Below are positions 7,753-15,934 of a DNA stretch of 64,000 nt, in pieces. The stretch covers positions 244,188 through 308,187 of the forward strand of contig CAVRPP010000015.1 of the NCBI GenBank assembly GCA_963723165.1. The letters are read 5' to 3'. The translations under genes and the position numbers were made by a program. The notes under the pieces were generated by a model. The model made no database searches. It was not told where the DNA came from and was given only the letters and a program-made list of their open reading frames with translations. The stretch is from UBA4744 sp963723165 (GTDB lineage: Bacteria; Actinomycetota; Acidimicrobiia; Spongiisociales; UBA4744). Every line of letters starts with the position of its first letter. The first letter of the stretch is position 1.

Positions 7753-8952
7753 ATGAGCGACCTTTTCGACGACGCGGGAATCGTCATTGTTGACGACGAT
7801 GACGATTTCCTCGACGAAGCAAAACGCCTCTTCGATGGCCGCGTACCGACGGTCCGCACCGTCGCCGATGCCCAACGTGGCGTCGAGGAGGGCTCCGTCG
7901 AGCTGGTGATGCTGGGCCCGTCGTTCGCTCATGAAGCGGGGCTGAAGGGAGTCGGAGTGCTCCTCGAGCTCGACCCGGATCTGGCCATAGTCATGGTGGC
8001 CGATACGATCACGGCTCCCTTGTTGAAGTCGGCCATGCGGGCCGGATTGAAGGATGTAATCGAGGCTCCGCTGACCGTGCAGAGTGTGGGTGACGCGCTC
8101 GGTCAGATCGACCGCAAGGTGCGGCGCCAGCGGCCGGCAGCCCCGCCTCCAGAGCCGTATGCGTCACCGGGGGGAGAGGGCAAAGTCGTCGCCGTCATGT
8201 CGGCTAAAGGGGGCAGCGGCAAGACGGTTACGGCCACCAACCTGGCGATGCTTCTTGCACAGCGGCACGACCCGGCCAGGGTCTGCATTGTTGATGCAGA
8301 CCTGCAATTCGGTGATGTCTGCCTGGTGCTGCAACTTGAGCCACGACTGACGATGGTCAACGCCGCCCATGAACTGCACCGGCTCGATGAGCCGCTGCTC
8401 GAGTCCCTGCTGACTGCCCATCCTTCGGGTCTGCGGGTGCTGGCCGCTCCGCTCGAGCCAGCCTTCGCCGATGAGATTTCGACGGCCGCAATGACCGAGA
8501 TCATCACCAAGCTGCGGGGCATGTTCGACTACGTGATCGTCGATACCGCCTCGCTGCTCGATGAATTGCTCCTCTCATTGCTCGAACGCGCCGACCAGGT
8601 GCTCTATGTGCTCGACATGGACCTGCCCAGTGTCAAGAACGCCAAGCTGGCTCTCGAGACCCTGCGGTTGTTGAAGTTCCCCGGGTCCAAAGTGCAACTG
8701 GTCCTCAACCGGTCCAACGCCCGTGCCCGGCTGGATGAGAAAGAGATTGAGCGTTCGTTGAAGCTCAAGATTTCGGCGTCCATTCCGTCGGACGGCATGG
8801 TCCCGGCCTCGATCAACGAGGGCAGACCGGTTGTGGAATCGGCTCCCCGGTCGAGAGTGGCGAAGGGTTTCGACTCGGTCTACGACCTCGTCGCCACCAA
8901 CGTGAAGCAAGAGACTTCAGGGAAGGCAAGCAAGCGCCGATGGAAGCCCTGA
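7753..8952 (+). CDS. tadZ: Pilus localisation ATPase TadZ/CpaE
   Basis: A 399-residue protein that positions the Tad machine in the cell. Residues 1-115 form a receiver-like domain beginning IVIVDDDDDFLDEA; LVMLGPSF occupies the place of the usual phospho-acceptor strand, so it may not be phosphorylated. From about residue 140 comes a ParA/MinD-like ATPase with the deviant Walker A SAKGGSGKT (near 149), the DADLQFGD segment and DYVIVDTAS. The start at 7753, immediately after the cpaB stop, is chosen over upstream in-frame codons because GAGGAG precedes it. The tail is basic (KASKRRWKP). Confidence 0.85.
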   Translation: MSDLFDDAGIVIVDDDDDFLDEAKRLFDGRVPTVRTVADAQRGVEEGSVELVMLGPSFAHEAGLKGVGVLLELDPDLAIVMVADTITAPLLKSAMRAGLKDVIEAPLTVQSVGDALGQIDRKVRRQRPAAPPPEPYASPGGEGKVVAVMSAKGGSGKTVTATNLAMLLAQRHDPARVCIVDADLQFGDVCLVLQLEPRLTMVNAAHELHRLDEPLLESLLTAHPSGLRVLAAPLEPAFADEISTAAMTEIITKLRGMFDYVIVDTASLLDELLLSLLERADQVLYVLDMDLPSVKNAKLALETLRLLKFPGSKVQLVLNRSNARARLDEKEIERSLKLKISASIPSDGMVPASINEGRPVVESAPRSRVAKGFDSVYDLVATNVKQETSGKASKRRWKP

Positions 8953-9026
8953 ACAGAAGCACAAATAGTCCCGCCGCAGCCGCCCCAGGTGGATTGCGCC
9001 GGGTGAGACAGTAAAGGGAGAACTCG

Positions 9027-10397
9027 ATGGCATCCCTATCAGAGCGGGTCGCAGCTGCCAAGCAAGCAGAAGTGAGCTTCGACACGAAGCGCGAAGATAT
9101 GTTCCGCGAGCTTCGTGGCAAGCTCCACTTCAAAGTGGTCGAGGAGCTGGGCCCGACGCTGTACGACCGTCAGATGAGCGATGCCGAACTCCGGCTCCGG
9201 GTTCTCGAAATGCTCGAGTGGGCGCTGGATCAGGAGGAGAGCGTCCCGCTGACGCGCTCCGATCGTACCCAGTTGCTCAACGAAATAGCCTCCGACGTCC
9301 TGGGGTACGGTCCGATCGACCCGCTTCTCAACGATCCGGATGTCACCGAGATCATGGTCAACGGCCCGCACAGTGTGTTTGTGGAGCGCAACGGCAAGAT
9401 CGTCAAGACGGAATACCGTTTCGTCGACGATGTGCACCTTCGGCGCATCATCGACAAGATCGTCGGTCAGATCGGGCGCCGGATCGATGAGGCCACCCCG
9501 ATGGTCGATGCACGCCTCCCCGACGGATCCCGCGTCAACGCCATTGTTCATCCTCTGGCCATCGGCGGTCCGTTCCTCACCATTCGTAAGTTTGCCGTCG
9601 ACCCGCTCACCGAAGCGGACCTCGTCCAGTTCAATACCTTCAACCAGAGCACTGCCGACTTCTTGCACCAGTGTGTCAAGGGGCGGCTGAACATAATCAT
9701 CAGCGGAGGTACCGGCTCGGGTAAGACGACGACGCTCAACGTCCTGTCGAGCTACCTGCCGGGCGACGAACGCATCGTCACGATCGAAGACGCAGCCGAA
9801 TTGCAGCTCCACCAGGAACACGTGCTCACGCTCGAATCGCGGCCTCCCAACCTGGAAGGCAAGGGTCACATCTCCATCCGCGACCTGGTCCGGAACAGCT
9901 TGCGGATGCGTCCCGACCGGATCGTCGTCGGTGAGGCTCGCGGTGGTGAGGCCCTCGACATGTTGCAGGCCATGAACACCGGTCACGACGGATCGATGAC
10001 CACCATCCACTCGAACTCGCCACGTGACACGCTGGCCCGGATCGAGACGATGGTGCTGATGGCCGGGTTCGACCTGCCGGTCCGAGCCATCCGTGAGCAG
10101 GTTGCTTCGGCCGTCAACCTGATCGTGCACCAGACGCGGTTGCGTGACGGCACGCGTCGTATCACGCACATCACCGAGATCGAAGGTATGGAAGGCGAGA
10201 TCATCACACTGCAGGACTTGTTCCTGTTCGACTTTGGAATGGGTGTTGACGAGAACGGGCAGTACCTGGGTCGGCTGAAAGCCACCGGCATTCGGCCTAC
10301 TTTCAGCGGCCACCTGGAGGACTTCGGGATCAAGCTCCCATCGAACTTGTTTGATCCGGAACCGTTCGCTCGTCGCCAGGCCCAGTATTCGAAGTGA
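9027..10397 (+). CDS. tadA: Tad pilus assembly ATPase TadA/CpaF
   Basis: A 456-residue secretion ATPase of the type II/IV family that powers assembly of Flp pili at the cytoplasmic membrane. The N-terminal domain (to about residue 200) contains DPDVTEIMVNG, characteristic of CpaF. The core has Walker A GGTGSGKTTT (near 227), the Asp box TIEDAAELQL, a Walker B region RIVVGEARGGEA (near 295) and the His box MTTIHSNSPRD. AAGGGAGAACTCG gives a good ribosome binding site. The stop overlaps the next gene start by 4 nt. All expected motifs are present, so it should be active. Confidence 0.95.
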   Translation: MASLSERVAAAKQAEVSFDTKREDMFRELRGKLHFKVVEELGPTLYDRQMSDAELRLRVLEMLEWALDQEESVPLTRSDRTQLLNEIASDVLGYGPIDPLLNDPDVTEIMVNGPHSVFVERNGKIVKTEYRFVDDVHLRRIIDKIVGQIGRRIDEATPMVDARLPDGSRVNAIVHPLAIGGPFLTIRKFAVDPLTEADLVQFNTFNQSTADFLHQCVKGRLNIIISGGTGSGKTTTLNVLSSYLPGDERIVTIEDAAELQLHQEHVLTLESRPPNLEGKGHISIRDLVRNSLRMRPDRIVVGEARGGEALDMLQAMNTGHDGSMTTIHSNSPRDTLARIETMVLMAGFDLPVRAIREQVASAVNLIVHQTRLRDGTRRITHITEIEGMEGEIITLQDLFLFDFGMGVDENGQYLGRLKATGIRPTFSGHLEDFGIKLPSNLFDPEPFARRQAQYSK

Positions 10398-12359
10398 CAC
10401 GCACACGCAGCCTCGTCGCGGCCGCAACCGTCGCCCTGCTGGTTCTCGGAGCCGGCGGCGCGGCGCTGGCCCAGACCGACGGGAGTACACCGGTCATTGA
10501 AATAACGGACATCAACACGGTCCGCTACCCGCGCGTGCAGATGATCGTCGACTTCTTGAATCTTCCGGAAGCATTGGATCCGGCCCAGCTGGAGGTGACC
10601 GAGAACGGCAACCCGGTAACCGATCTGGAAATCGAGACTATCGCCGAGTTCGCGGGTTCAAGTTGGGATTGTCCTGGTCATCGATGCCAGCGGAAGCATG
10701 GAAGGTGAACCTATCGACGCAGCGAAGGCTGCCGCCCTTTCCTTCATCAACCAGAAGCGGGCCGAAGACTTCATCGCCATAGCCACGTTTGCCGACGAGG
10801 TGCAGGTGGTGCGGGGATTCACCAGCACGAAGTCGGTTCTCATCGCGGGTGTCGAGGGCATCGAGGCCCAAGGGGACACTGCATTTTACGACGGCATCAT
10901 TCGGGCCACCGAGCTGTTCTCCGGCGACGCCGAGCGACTGGAGCGCAACATGATTGTGCTCACCGACGGCAAAGATGAGGGCAGCGTGGCCACGCTCAAT
11001 GAGGCTCAGGCGGCCGTGGAAGACAAGGGAGTGCGGGTCTTCGGTGTGGCACTGGAGTCGACCGCCTTTGATCCCGCCGACCTCCAAACCGTTGTGGCGG
11101 AGTCGAACGGCCTGTACCTCTCGACGCCCGAGCCCGGCGATTTGAGCGGTCTCTACGATCAGATCAAGCGGGAACTCGACAACAAGATCGTGGTGCGTTT
11201 CGATGCAACTCAGGACCAGGCTGGCGATCTCGAGATCGGGGTTGGATACCAGGGCCTGTCGGCCGGCGCTGCGGTGAACGTGCCTGGCTTTATCAAGCCG
11301 CCACCTCCCACCACAACAACCACCGTCACTTTTGCGCAACCCGAGCCGTACTCACCCGCAACGGCGGGTCCGGTATCGGCAGGAACGCTTCGCCTGCTCG
11401 GGACGCTGGCCGTCGGGTTGGGGATCGTGCTGTTCATCATCATCCTGGCCGGTCCAGGTGAAGAGGACGGGGCCTCGGCTTTCCGCAAGCGCCTCCAGGC
11501 CTACGGGCGAGGGCGTACCGCAGGTCCTGAGGAAGTCAAAAAGGGGTTCCTGGCCCGGATACCGGGGCTGAGCCGCTTTACCAAGTCGGCTGAGGAAGCC
11601 GCCCAGCGCCGGGGCTTGCTCAGTGGCATCAATGCAGTTCTTGAACAAGCCAACATCCCGTTGCGGGGCGGAGAAGCCCTGGCGGCCGGCCTCGGTCTCA
11701 GTGTTATCGCCGGTGTCATGGCGGGCCTCTTCATGCGCAGCACTATCGCCGCCGGGGTCGGGTTCCTGGTCGTATTGACGCTCGTAGCGGCCGCGATCCA
11801 GTTTGCCGGCACCCGCGAGAAGCGCATCTTCGAGAAGCAACTTCCCGATACGCTGACGCTCCTTTCGACATCGCTGCGAGCCGGGTATTCACTGCTGCAG
11901 GCAGTCGAAGCGGTTGCAGCCGAAGCTCCCCCGCCGACCGGCCGGGAGTTCGGTCGGTCGATCGCCGAAAGCCGACTCGGTCGTCCGGTGGTCGATACGA
12001 TGCAGGCTATCGCCGAGCGCATGCGATCCCAGGACTTCCTATGGGCCGTGATGGCAATTGAGATCCAGCGCGAAGTCGGCGGTAACCTCGCCGAGGTTCT
12101 GCAGACCGTGGCGGACACGATGCGCCAGCGCAACCGCCTCAAGGGCGAGATCAGGGCGCTGACCGCTGAGGGGCGCCTGTCGGCAATCGTTCTTGCCCTG
12201 CTACCTATCGTGCTCTTCGCGTTTCTGTTCAGTACCAACCGGAGCTACCTAGAACCCCTGTTCAATGAAACGGCCGGGCTTATCGCTATAGGTGTAGGAC
12301 TGGGCTTAATGGGAGCCGGTATCTACTGGCTCAAGAAGATCGTGGATATCGAGGTCTAA
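10394..12359 (+). CDS. tadB: VWA domain-TadB fusion protein, interrupted by a +1 frameshift
   Basis: Two frames make one protein. The first (10394-10708) has a signal peptide (about residues 1-27) and an ordinary extracytoplasmic start. The second is open from 10620 and runs to 12359; it carries a von Willebrand A domain with MIDAS motif DASGSM, a Pro/Thr linker, a membrane segment and a TadB domain (T2SSF) with LPDTLTLLSTSLRAGYSLLQ. Removing one G from the GGG at 10654-10656 gives AEFAVQVGIVLVIDASGSM, a normal VWA strand, and an uninterrupted ~654-residue protein. TadB is the inner-membrane platform of the pilus machine; the surface-facing VWA domain may act in adhesion or assembly. An indel error is likelier than decay, because neighbours are intact. 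Confidence 0.8.
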
Positions 12360-13277
12360 ATGGATCCCAAAATGTTCGCTGTAGGTTCGGTGTTCGTGGC
12401 GATGACCGGGTTGGTCCTCTGGATCGGCTTTGGCATCGTCCGAGCTAGGAAGGCTGCCACCGAACGCCTGGCCGTGTACGGCTCGGCCGAGCTCATCCGT
12501 GACGAGACGCTCAAGAAACCGGTCGCCGAGCGGGCCATCGCACCTGTCTTCCTGGCCGTGGGTCGTGGTTTGGCGAGGTTTACGCCGGTCGGCTGGTTGA
12601 AGAAGACCCAGCGCCGAATCGTACTGGCCGGTAGCCCCGGGAACCTCGACGCCAACTCCTGGGCCGTTATCAAACTCCTGACCTCGGTCGGCGCGTTGAT
12701 TCTGTGGTTCTTCCTCCAGGGACCACTGGAATTTCGCATGAAGGTGCTCTCCTTTGCGCTCCTGGCGGTGCTCGGGTTCTTCGGGCCGGATGTGTGGCTC
12801 ACACGCAAGATCGACGACCGGCGCTTGGCGATGCAGCGGGCGCTGCCCGACGTCCTGGACTTGCTGGTGATCAGCGTCGAGGCCGGTCTCGGGTTCGACT
12901 CGGCACTGGCCCGAGTTGTCGGGACCGTGCCCGGCCCTCTGTCCGAGGAATTCTTCCGGATGTTGCAGGAAACCCGGGTCGGTGTCAGCCGTCGCGATGC
13001 CATGCGGCACCTCACCGATCGAACGGATCTCGATGAGCTGCGCTCATTCCTGTTGGCCATGATGCAGGCAGAGGCATTTGGTGTCGCCATCGCTCAAGTG
13101 TTGCGCGTCCAGGCCGACGAAATGCGGGTCCAACGGCGCCAGCGAGCGCAGGAGAAGGCCTTTGCGGCGCCGGTGAAAATGGTGTTCCCGTTGGTGTTCT
13201 GCATCTTCCCGGCCCTCTTCATCGTGCTGCTGGGACCGGCTGCGATCCAGATCTACAACACCTTCAGCGAGTTGTAG
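12360..13277 (+). CDS. tadC: Tad pilus membrane platform protein TadC
   Basis: A 305-residue T2SSF-family protein that pairs with TadB in the inner-membrane platform. It has one N-terminal membrane span (about 7-27), two near residues 100-145, and a C-terminal span (MVFPLVFCIFPALFIVLLGP). Between them is the typical cytoplasmic helical segment with LPDVLDLLVISVEAGLGFDSAL and the second half-motif RVQADEMRVQRRQRAQEKA. The ATG directly follows the TadB stop, so translation is probably coupled. It is the last recognised gene of the + strand tad cluster; the pilins are encoded separately on the other strand. Confidence 0.9.
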   Translation: MDPKMFAVGSVFVAMTGLVLWIGFGIVRARKAATERLAVYGSAELIRDETLKKPVAERAIAPVFLAVGRGLARFTPVGWLKKTQRRIVLAGSPGNLDANSWAVIKLLTSVGALILWFFLQGPLEFRMKVLSFALLAVLGFFGPDVWLTRKIDDRRLAMQRALPDVLDLLVISVEAGLGFDSALARVVGTVPGPLSEEFFRMLQETRVGVSRRDAMRHLTDRTDLDELRSFLLAMMQAEAFGVAIAQVLRVQADEMRVQRRQRAQEKAFAAPVKMVFPLVFCIFPALFIVLLGPAAIQIYNTFSEL

Positions 13278-13286
13278 TAGGCCGGC

Positions 13287-14654
13287 GTGGCCGCGGTGAC
13301 AACCGATCCGGTCCCGCCCTGGTGGCAACGGCTATCGGTGCGGCATCTGCTGCTGCTGACTCCGTGGATCGGGATAGTGGTCGGGGCTTCGCGCCCCATC
13401 CGCGACAACTCCTTCTTGTGGCACGTCCGGGTCGGCGAGTTCCAACTGGCGGCCGGCCAGGTCATTACCACCGATCCGTTTTCGTATACCCGCGGCGGCG
13501 AGACCTGGCGTACCCAGTCATGGTTGGCCGACCTTCTGTACGGCTCTCTCGAGGAAGCTACGGGTGGACTCGGCTGGGTGCCCTGGCTGCTTATCATCTG
13601 CGGAGGGCTGGTTCTCGCTCTTGTCGGATACCTTGCTTTCCGAAGATCGTCCGATCCTCTGCCTGTAGCGCTTGCTCTGGTGGTCCTGATGTGGCTGGGT
13701 CTTCCCAACCTGGTTCCCCGGCCCGTGCTGTTCTCTCTGGTCTTGTTGGCTCTCCTGATGGTGGTGCTCGACTCTGAAACGGATTGGCCGCTTCCCCTGA
13801 TCCTCTGGGTGTGGGCCGGTGTACACGGGTCCTTTGTGCTGGGTCTCGGTCTTTTGGTACTGGATGCTCTGCGGCGGCGCATGAACTCGCGACGAGCCGT
13901 CGGACGCGTCGGGTTGGCTCTCGTGGCGGTCAGTCTCACCGCCCACGGCCTCGGAGTATGGTCGATGCTGGCTTCGTTCATGAAGAATCGGGGCGCCCTC
14001 GACTTCATATCGGAGTGGGCTGCTCCGGACCTTCTGTCCCTCGCGGTTGCGCCCTATGTACTCGTAATCGTTGCAGTGCTGTTCGCATCAGCGTCCGGCC
14101 GGATCGAGGTGGGCGAGTTGTGGGTCGTCGCTCCCATGCTCCTCTTTGGTCTGACCTCCGCCAGAGCGATCATGCCGGCTGCCATAGTCCTCACGCCGTT
14201 CGTGGTCTCTGTCTGGCGTCCCACCGCTGAGCCTGCTGAGGTCGATACCCGCTCAGGGCGCCTCAATCTCATCATCGCCGCGCTGCTGGTAGTGACGCCA
14301 CTGATGGCGATATCCGGTTTCTCCGGACTCGATACCGAGCGATTCCCCGTAGAAGCCGCCGCCTATCTCGACGCTACGGAGGTCTGGCACGACGACGCGA
14401 CCGGCGGGTATTTGATCTACGCCGATCGGCTGCCGGTCTTCGTCGACGACCGGGCCGAATTGTACGGCGCCGAGTTCTTCCGGGAGTTCGTGGATACTCG
14501 TCGGGGGACCCCGGTTTGGGAAGTGGCCTTTGAACGGTACGGTATCCAGCAGGCACTGGTGGCGTCTGACGCCGGACTTGCCGGCGTGCTGACCGCCGAA
14601 GGTTGGCAGGTTGAATTCACGGACGACCGCTGGACGGTCTTTTCGCGCAGCTAG
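13287..14654 (+). CDS. Polytopic membrane protein, GT-C-like, function unknown
   Basis: A 455-residue protein starting at GTG, 9 nt after tadC, with about ten membrane segments and a soluble C-terminal domain of roughly 120 residues. The first extracytoplasmic loop contains DNSFLWHVRVGE and TTDPFSYTRGGE, a pattern seen in uncharacterised membrane proteins with a GT-C-like layout. The C-terminal domain repeats the theme of a cytoplasmic or surface sensor (VFVDDRAELYG). Its close spacing to tadC suggests co-transcription, so glycosylation of the pilus is a possible role. This is inference only. A strong hairpin terminator follows at 14745. Confidence 0.6.
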   Translation: MAAVTTDPVPPWWQRLSVRHLLLLTPWIGIVVGASRPIRDNSFLWHVRVGEFQLAAGQVITTDPFSYTRGGETWRTQSWLADLLYGSLEEATGGLGWVPWLLIICGGLVLALVGYLAFRRSSDPLPVALALVVLMWLGLPNLVPRPVLFSLVLLALLMVVLDSETDWPLPLILWVWAGVHGSFVLGLGLLVLDALRRRMNSRRAVGRVGLALVAVSLTAHGLGVWSMLASFMKNRGALDFISEWAAPDLLSLAVAPYVLVIVAVLFASASGRIEVGELWVVAPMLLFGLTSARAIMPAAIVLTPFVVSVWRPTAEPAEVDTRSGRLNLIIAALLVVTPLMAISGFSGLDTERFPVEAAAYLDATEVWHDDATGGYLIYADRLPVFVDDRAELYGAEFFREFVDTRRGTPVWEVAFERYGIQQALVASDAGLAGVLTAEGWQVEFTDDRWTVFSRS

Positions 14655-14744
14655 CAACCGGCTGCTCCAACCTCAGGTTCTTCTGATCTGGTCCCGGACG
14701 GTTGCCGACCGTTCTGTGGTTTCGGAGGCGGTTCGTGCAACGAG

Positions 14745-14772
14745 AGTGGGGGACCCTGTAGGGTCCCCCACT
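14745..14772. terminator. Bidirectional hairpin terminator
   Basis: A perfect 12-bp stem, AGTGGGGGACCC with GGGTCCCCCACT, and loop TGTA. It lies between a + strand gene and the - strand pilin genes, so it can end both transcripts. Only a weak T-rich tail follows. Confidence 0.75.
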
Positions 14773-14794
14773 TAGTCTCTATCGATGGGTCGGA

Positions 14795-14977
14795 CTAGGG
14801 GTCCAGGGAGCTCGCTACTTCGCTCCACAAGGCAGAGTTCTGATCGCCGGCAAACTGCACCGCAACCAGAGCCACCACTGCGATGAGGACCACAAGCAGG
14901 CCCCACTCGACCAATCCGGCAGCTCGCTCGCTTTGGAACTTGATCCGTACGAACTCACTCAGTGTTTCCCAGCCCAT
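14795..14977 (-). CDS. Divergent Flp-type minor pilin
   Basis: A 60-residue protein with a short charged N-terminus and one long hydrophobic helix (GLLVVLIAVVALVAVQFAG). The processing region RAAGLVEWG corresponds to the prepilin motif G/XXXXEY, but Ala takes the place of the -1 Gly and Trp that of the Tyr. It is therefore a divergent or minor Flp pilin, or one handled by a different peptidase. It is encoded 24 nt downstream of the better-matching pilin on the same strand, and the two share the end ...QFAGDQ/TFAGDQ, suggesting duplication. Confidence 0.7.
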   Translation of the reverse strand: MGWETLSEFVRIKFQSERAAGLVEWGLLVVLIAVVALVAVQFAGDQNSALWSEVASSLDP

Positions 14978-15001
14978 CGATTTGCCTTTCGGTTCTATCG
15001 A

Positions 15002-15187
15002 CTAGACGTCGAGTGCGCTGCCGATTTCGCTGAAGGTCTCAGAAACCTGGTCTCCGGCGAAGGTAATCGCCAAAATCGCGATGATCGCAATCAGAACGAC
15101 CAGCAGTGCGTACTCAACCATGGAAGCGCCGCGGTCGTCCTTGAAGGACTCCCACCGGGCCGCCAACTCCGTCATTACTGTCAACAC
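15002..15187 (-). CDS. Flp/Fap-type major pilin
   Basis: A 61-residue pilin subunit. DDRGASMVEYALLVVLIAII gives a textbook G/XXXXEY prepilin peptidase site (cut after RG) followed by the hydrophobic assembly helix. The GTG at 15187 is chosen because AGGAGGG lies about 5 nt before it; the ATG at 15175 would put that site 17 nt away. No prepilin peptidase gene is in the window. The pilin genes lie on the strand opposite the tad assembly genes and behind a two-component system, so they can be regulated independently. Confidence 0.85.
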   Translation of the reverse strand: MLTVMTELAARWESFKDDRGASMVEYALLVVLIAIIAILAITFAGDQVSETFSEIGSALDV

Positions 15188-15286
15188 AAGAACCCTCCTA
15201 CAGGCTCGGGTAACTACCGTGGGCAAGCTACCACGCAGAGCGCTCGAATTTCCATAGGTCGTCAGCCCTATTTGTCCACATTCGGG

Positions 15287-15934
15287 TCAACGCCTGTGGA
15301 CAAGCCCGAGCCGGATGGCCTCGACGGCGGCCTGGGTGCGGTCGCTGATGCTGAGCTTTTCGTAGATTGAGGCTAGATGGTTCTTGACCGTTTTGGGCGA
15401 TATATACAGGCGTTCTGCCAGTTCGTCCGTGGCGCTCACGCCTTCTCCGAGGAGGGTCAGCAGCTCCCGTTCGCGAGCGGTCAATGAGGCAGCTCCCGGA
15501 TCGAGGGTTGGCTCCATGTAGTGACCAAGAACCTCACGGAGAGTGGTCGTCAAGGGGGCGAGGTCTTCGCCTGCCGAGACTGCTCGGACGGCTGCCGCCA
15601 GCTCGGGAAGAGGCGTTGATTTGGATAGGAAGCCACGGGCGCCCGCTTCGATCGCCTGGGTGCGACGCTGGTCGTCGGCGTGCATGGTGACGATGATGGC
15701 GGGGAGCGATCCGCCCAGTGCCGCGAGGACTTCGAATCCGGATAGGTCGGGCATCTCGAGGTCTATCAGGAGCACGTCGGCAGGCGTCTTCTTGGCCATT
15801 GCGACCAGTTCGGCTCCGCCGGAGGCCGTTCCGGCGACGCGCAGGTCTGGTATGGCTGCCAGGGCCTGGCTGACACCTTCGGCGAATAACGTGTGGTCGT
15901 CGGCGACGAGTATGGAAATCAATCTGGCCCCCAT
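15287..15934 (-). CDS. NarL/FixJ-type response regulator
   Basis: A 215-residue transcription regulator. The receiver domain (about 5-120) has the acidic pair ADDH, the phospho-acceptor Asp in LLIDLEMPD, the Thr of IIVTMHADD and the Lys of GFLSKSTP. A LuxR-type helix-turn-helix follows (LTARERELLTLLGEGVSATDELAERLYISPKT broken into its usual helices, ending TVKNHLASIYEKL). It overlaps the sensor kinase by 16 nt and precedes the Flp pilins by about 100 nt, so the pilins are plausible targets. That link is inferred from position. Confidence 0.9.
   Translation of the reverse strand: MGARLISILVADDHTLFAEGVSQALAAIPDLRVAGTASGGAELVAMAKKTPADVLLIDLEMPDLSGFEVLAALGGSLPAIIVTMHADDQRRTQAIEAGARGFLSKSTPLPELAAAVRAVSAGEDLAPLTTTLREVLGHYMEPTLDPGAASLTARERELLTLLGEGVSATDELAERLYISPKTVKNHLASIYEKLSISDRTQAAVEAIRLGLVHRR

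Noticed and set aside
9039..10490. 483-codon open frame on the minus strand across tadA
   Set aside because: It is antisense to an intact TadA with all ATPase motifs; its Arg/Asp/Gly-rich, motif-free translation is what GC-rich DNA gives in the antisense frame.
10641..10665. Programmed ribosomal frameshifting in tadB or uvrB
   Set aside because: No slippery codon, in-frame stop or stimulatory element of the known +1 types is seen, and the shift coincides with a homopolymer.
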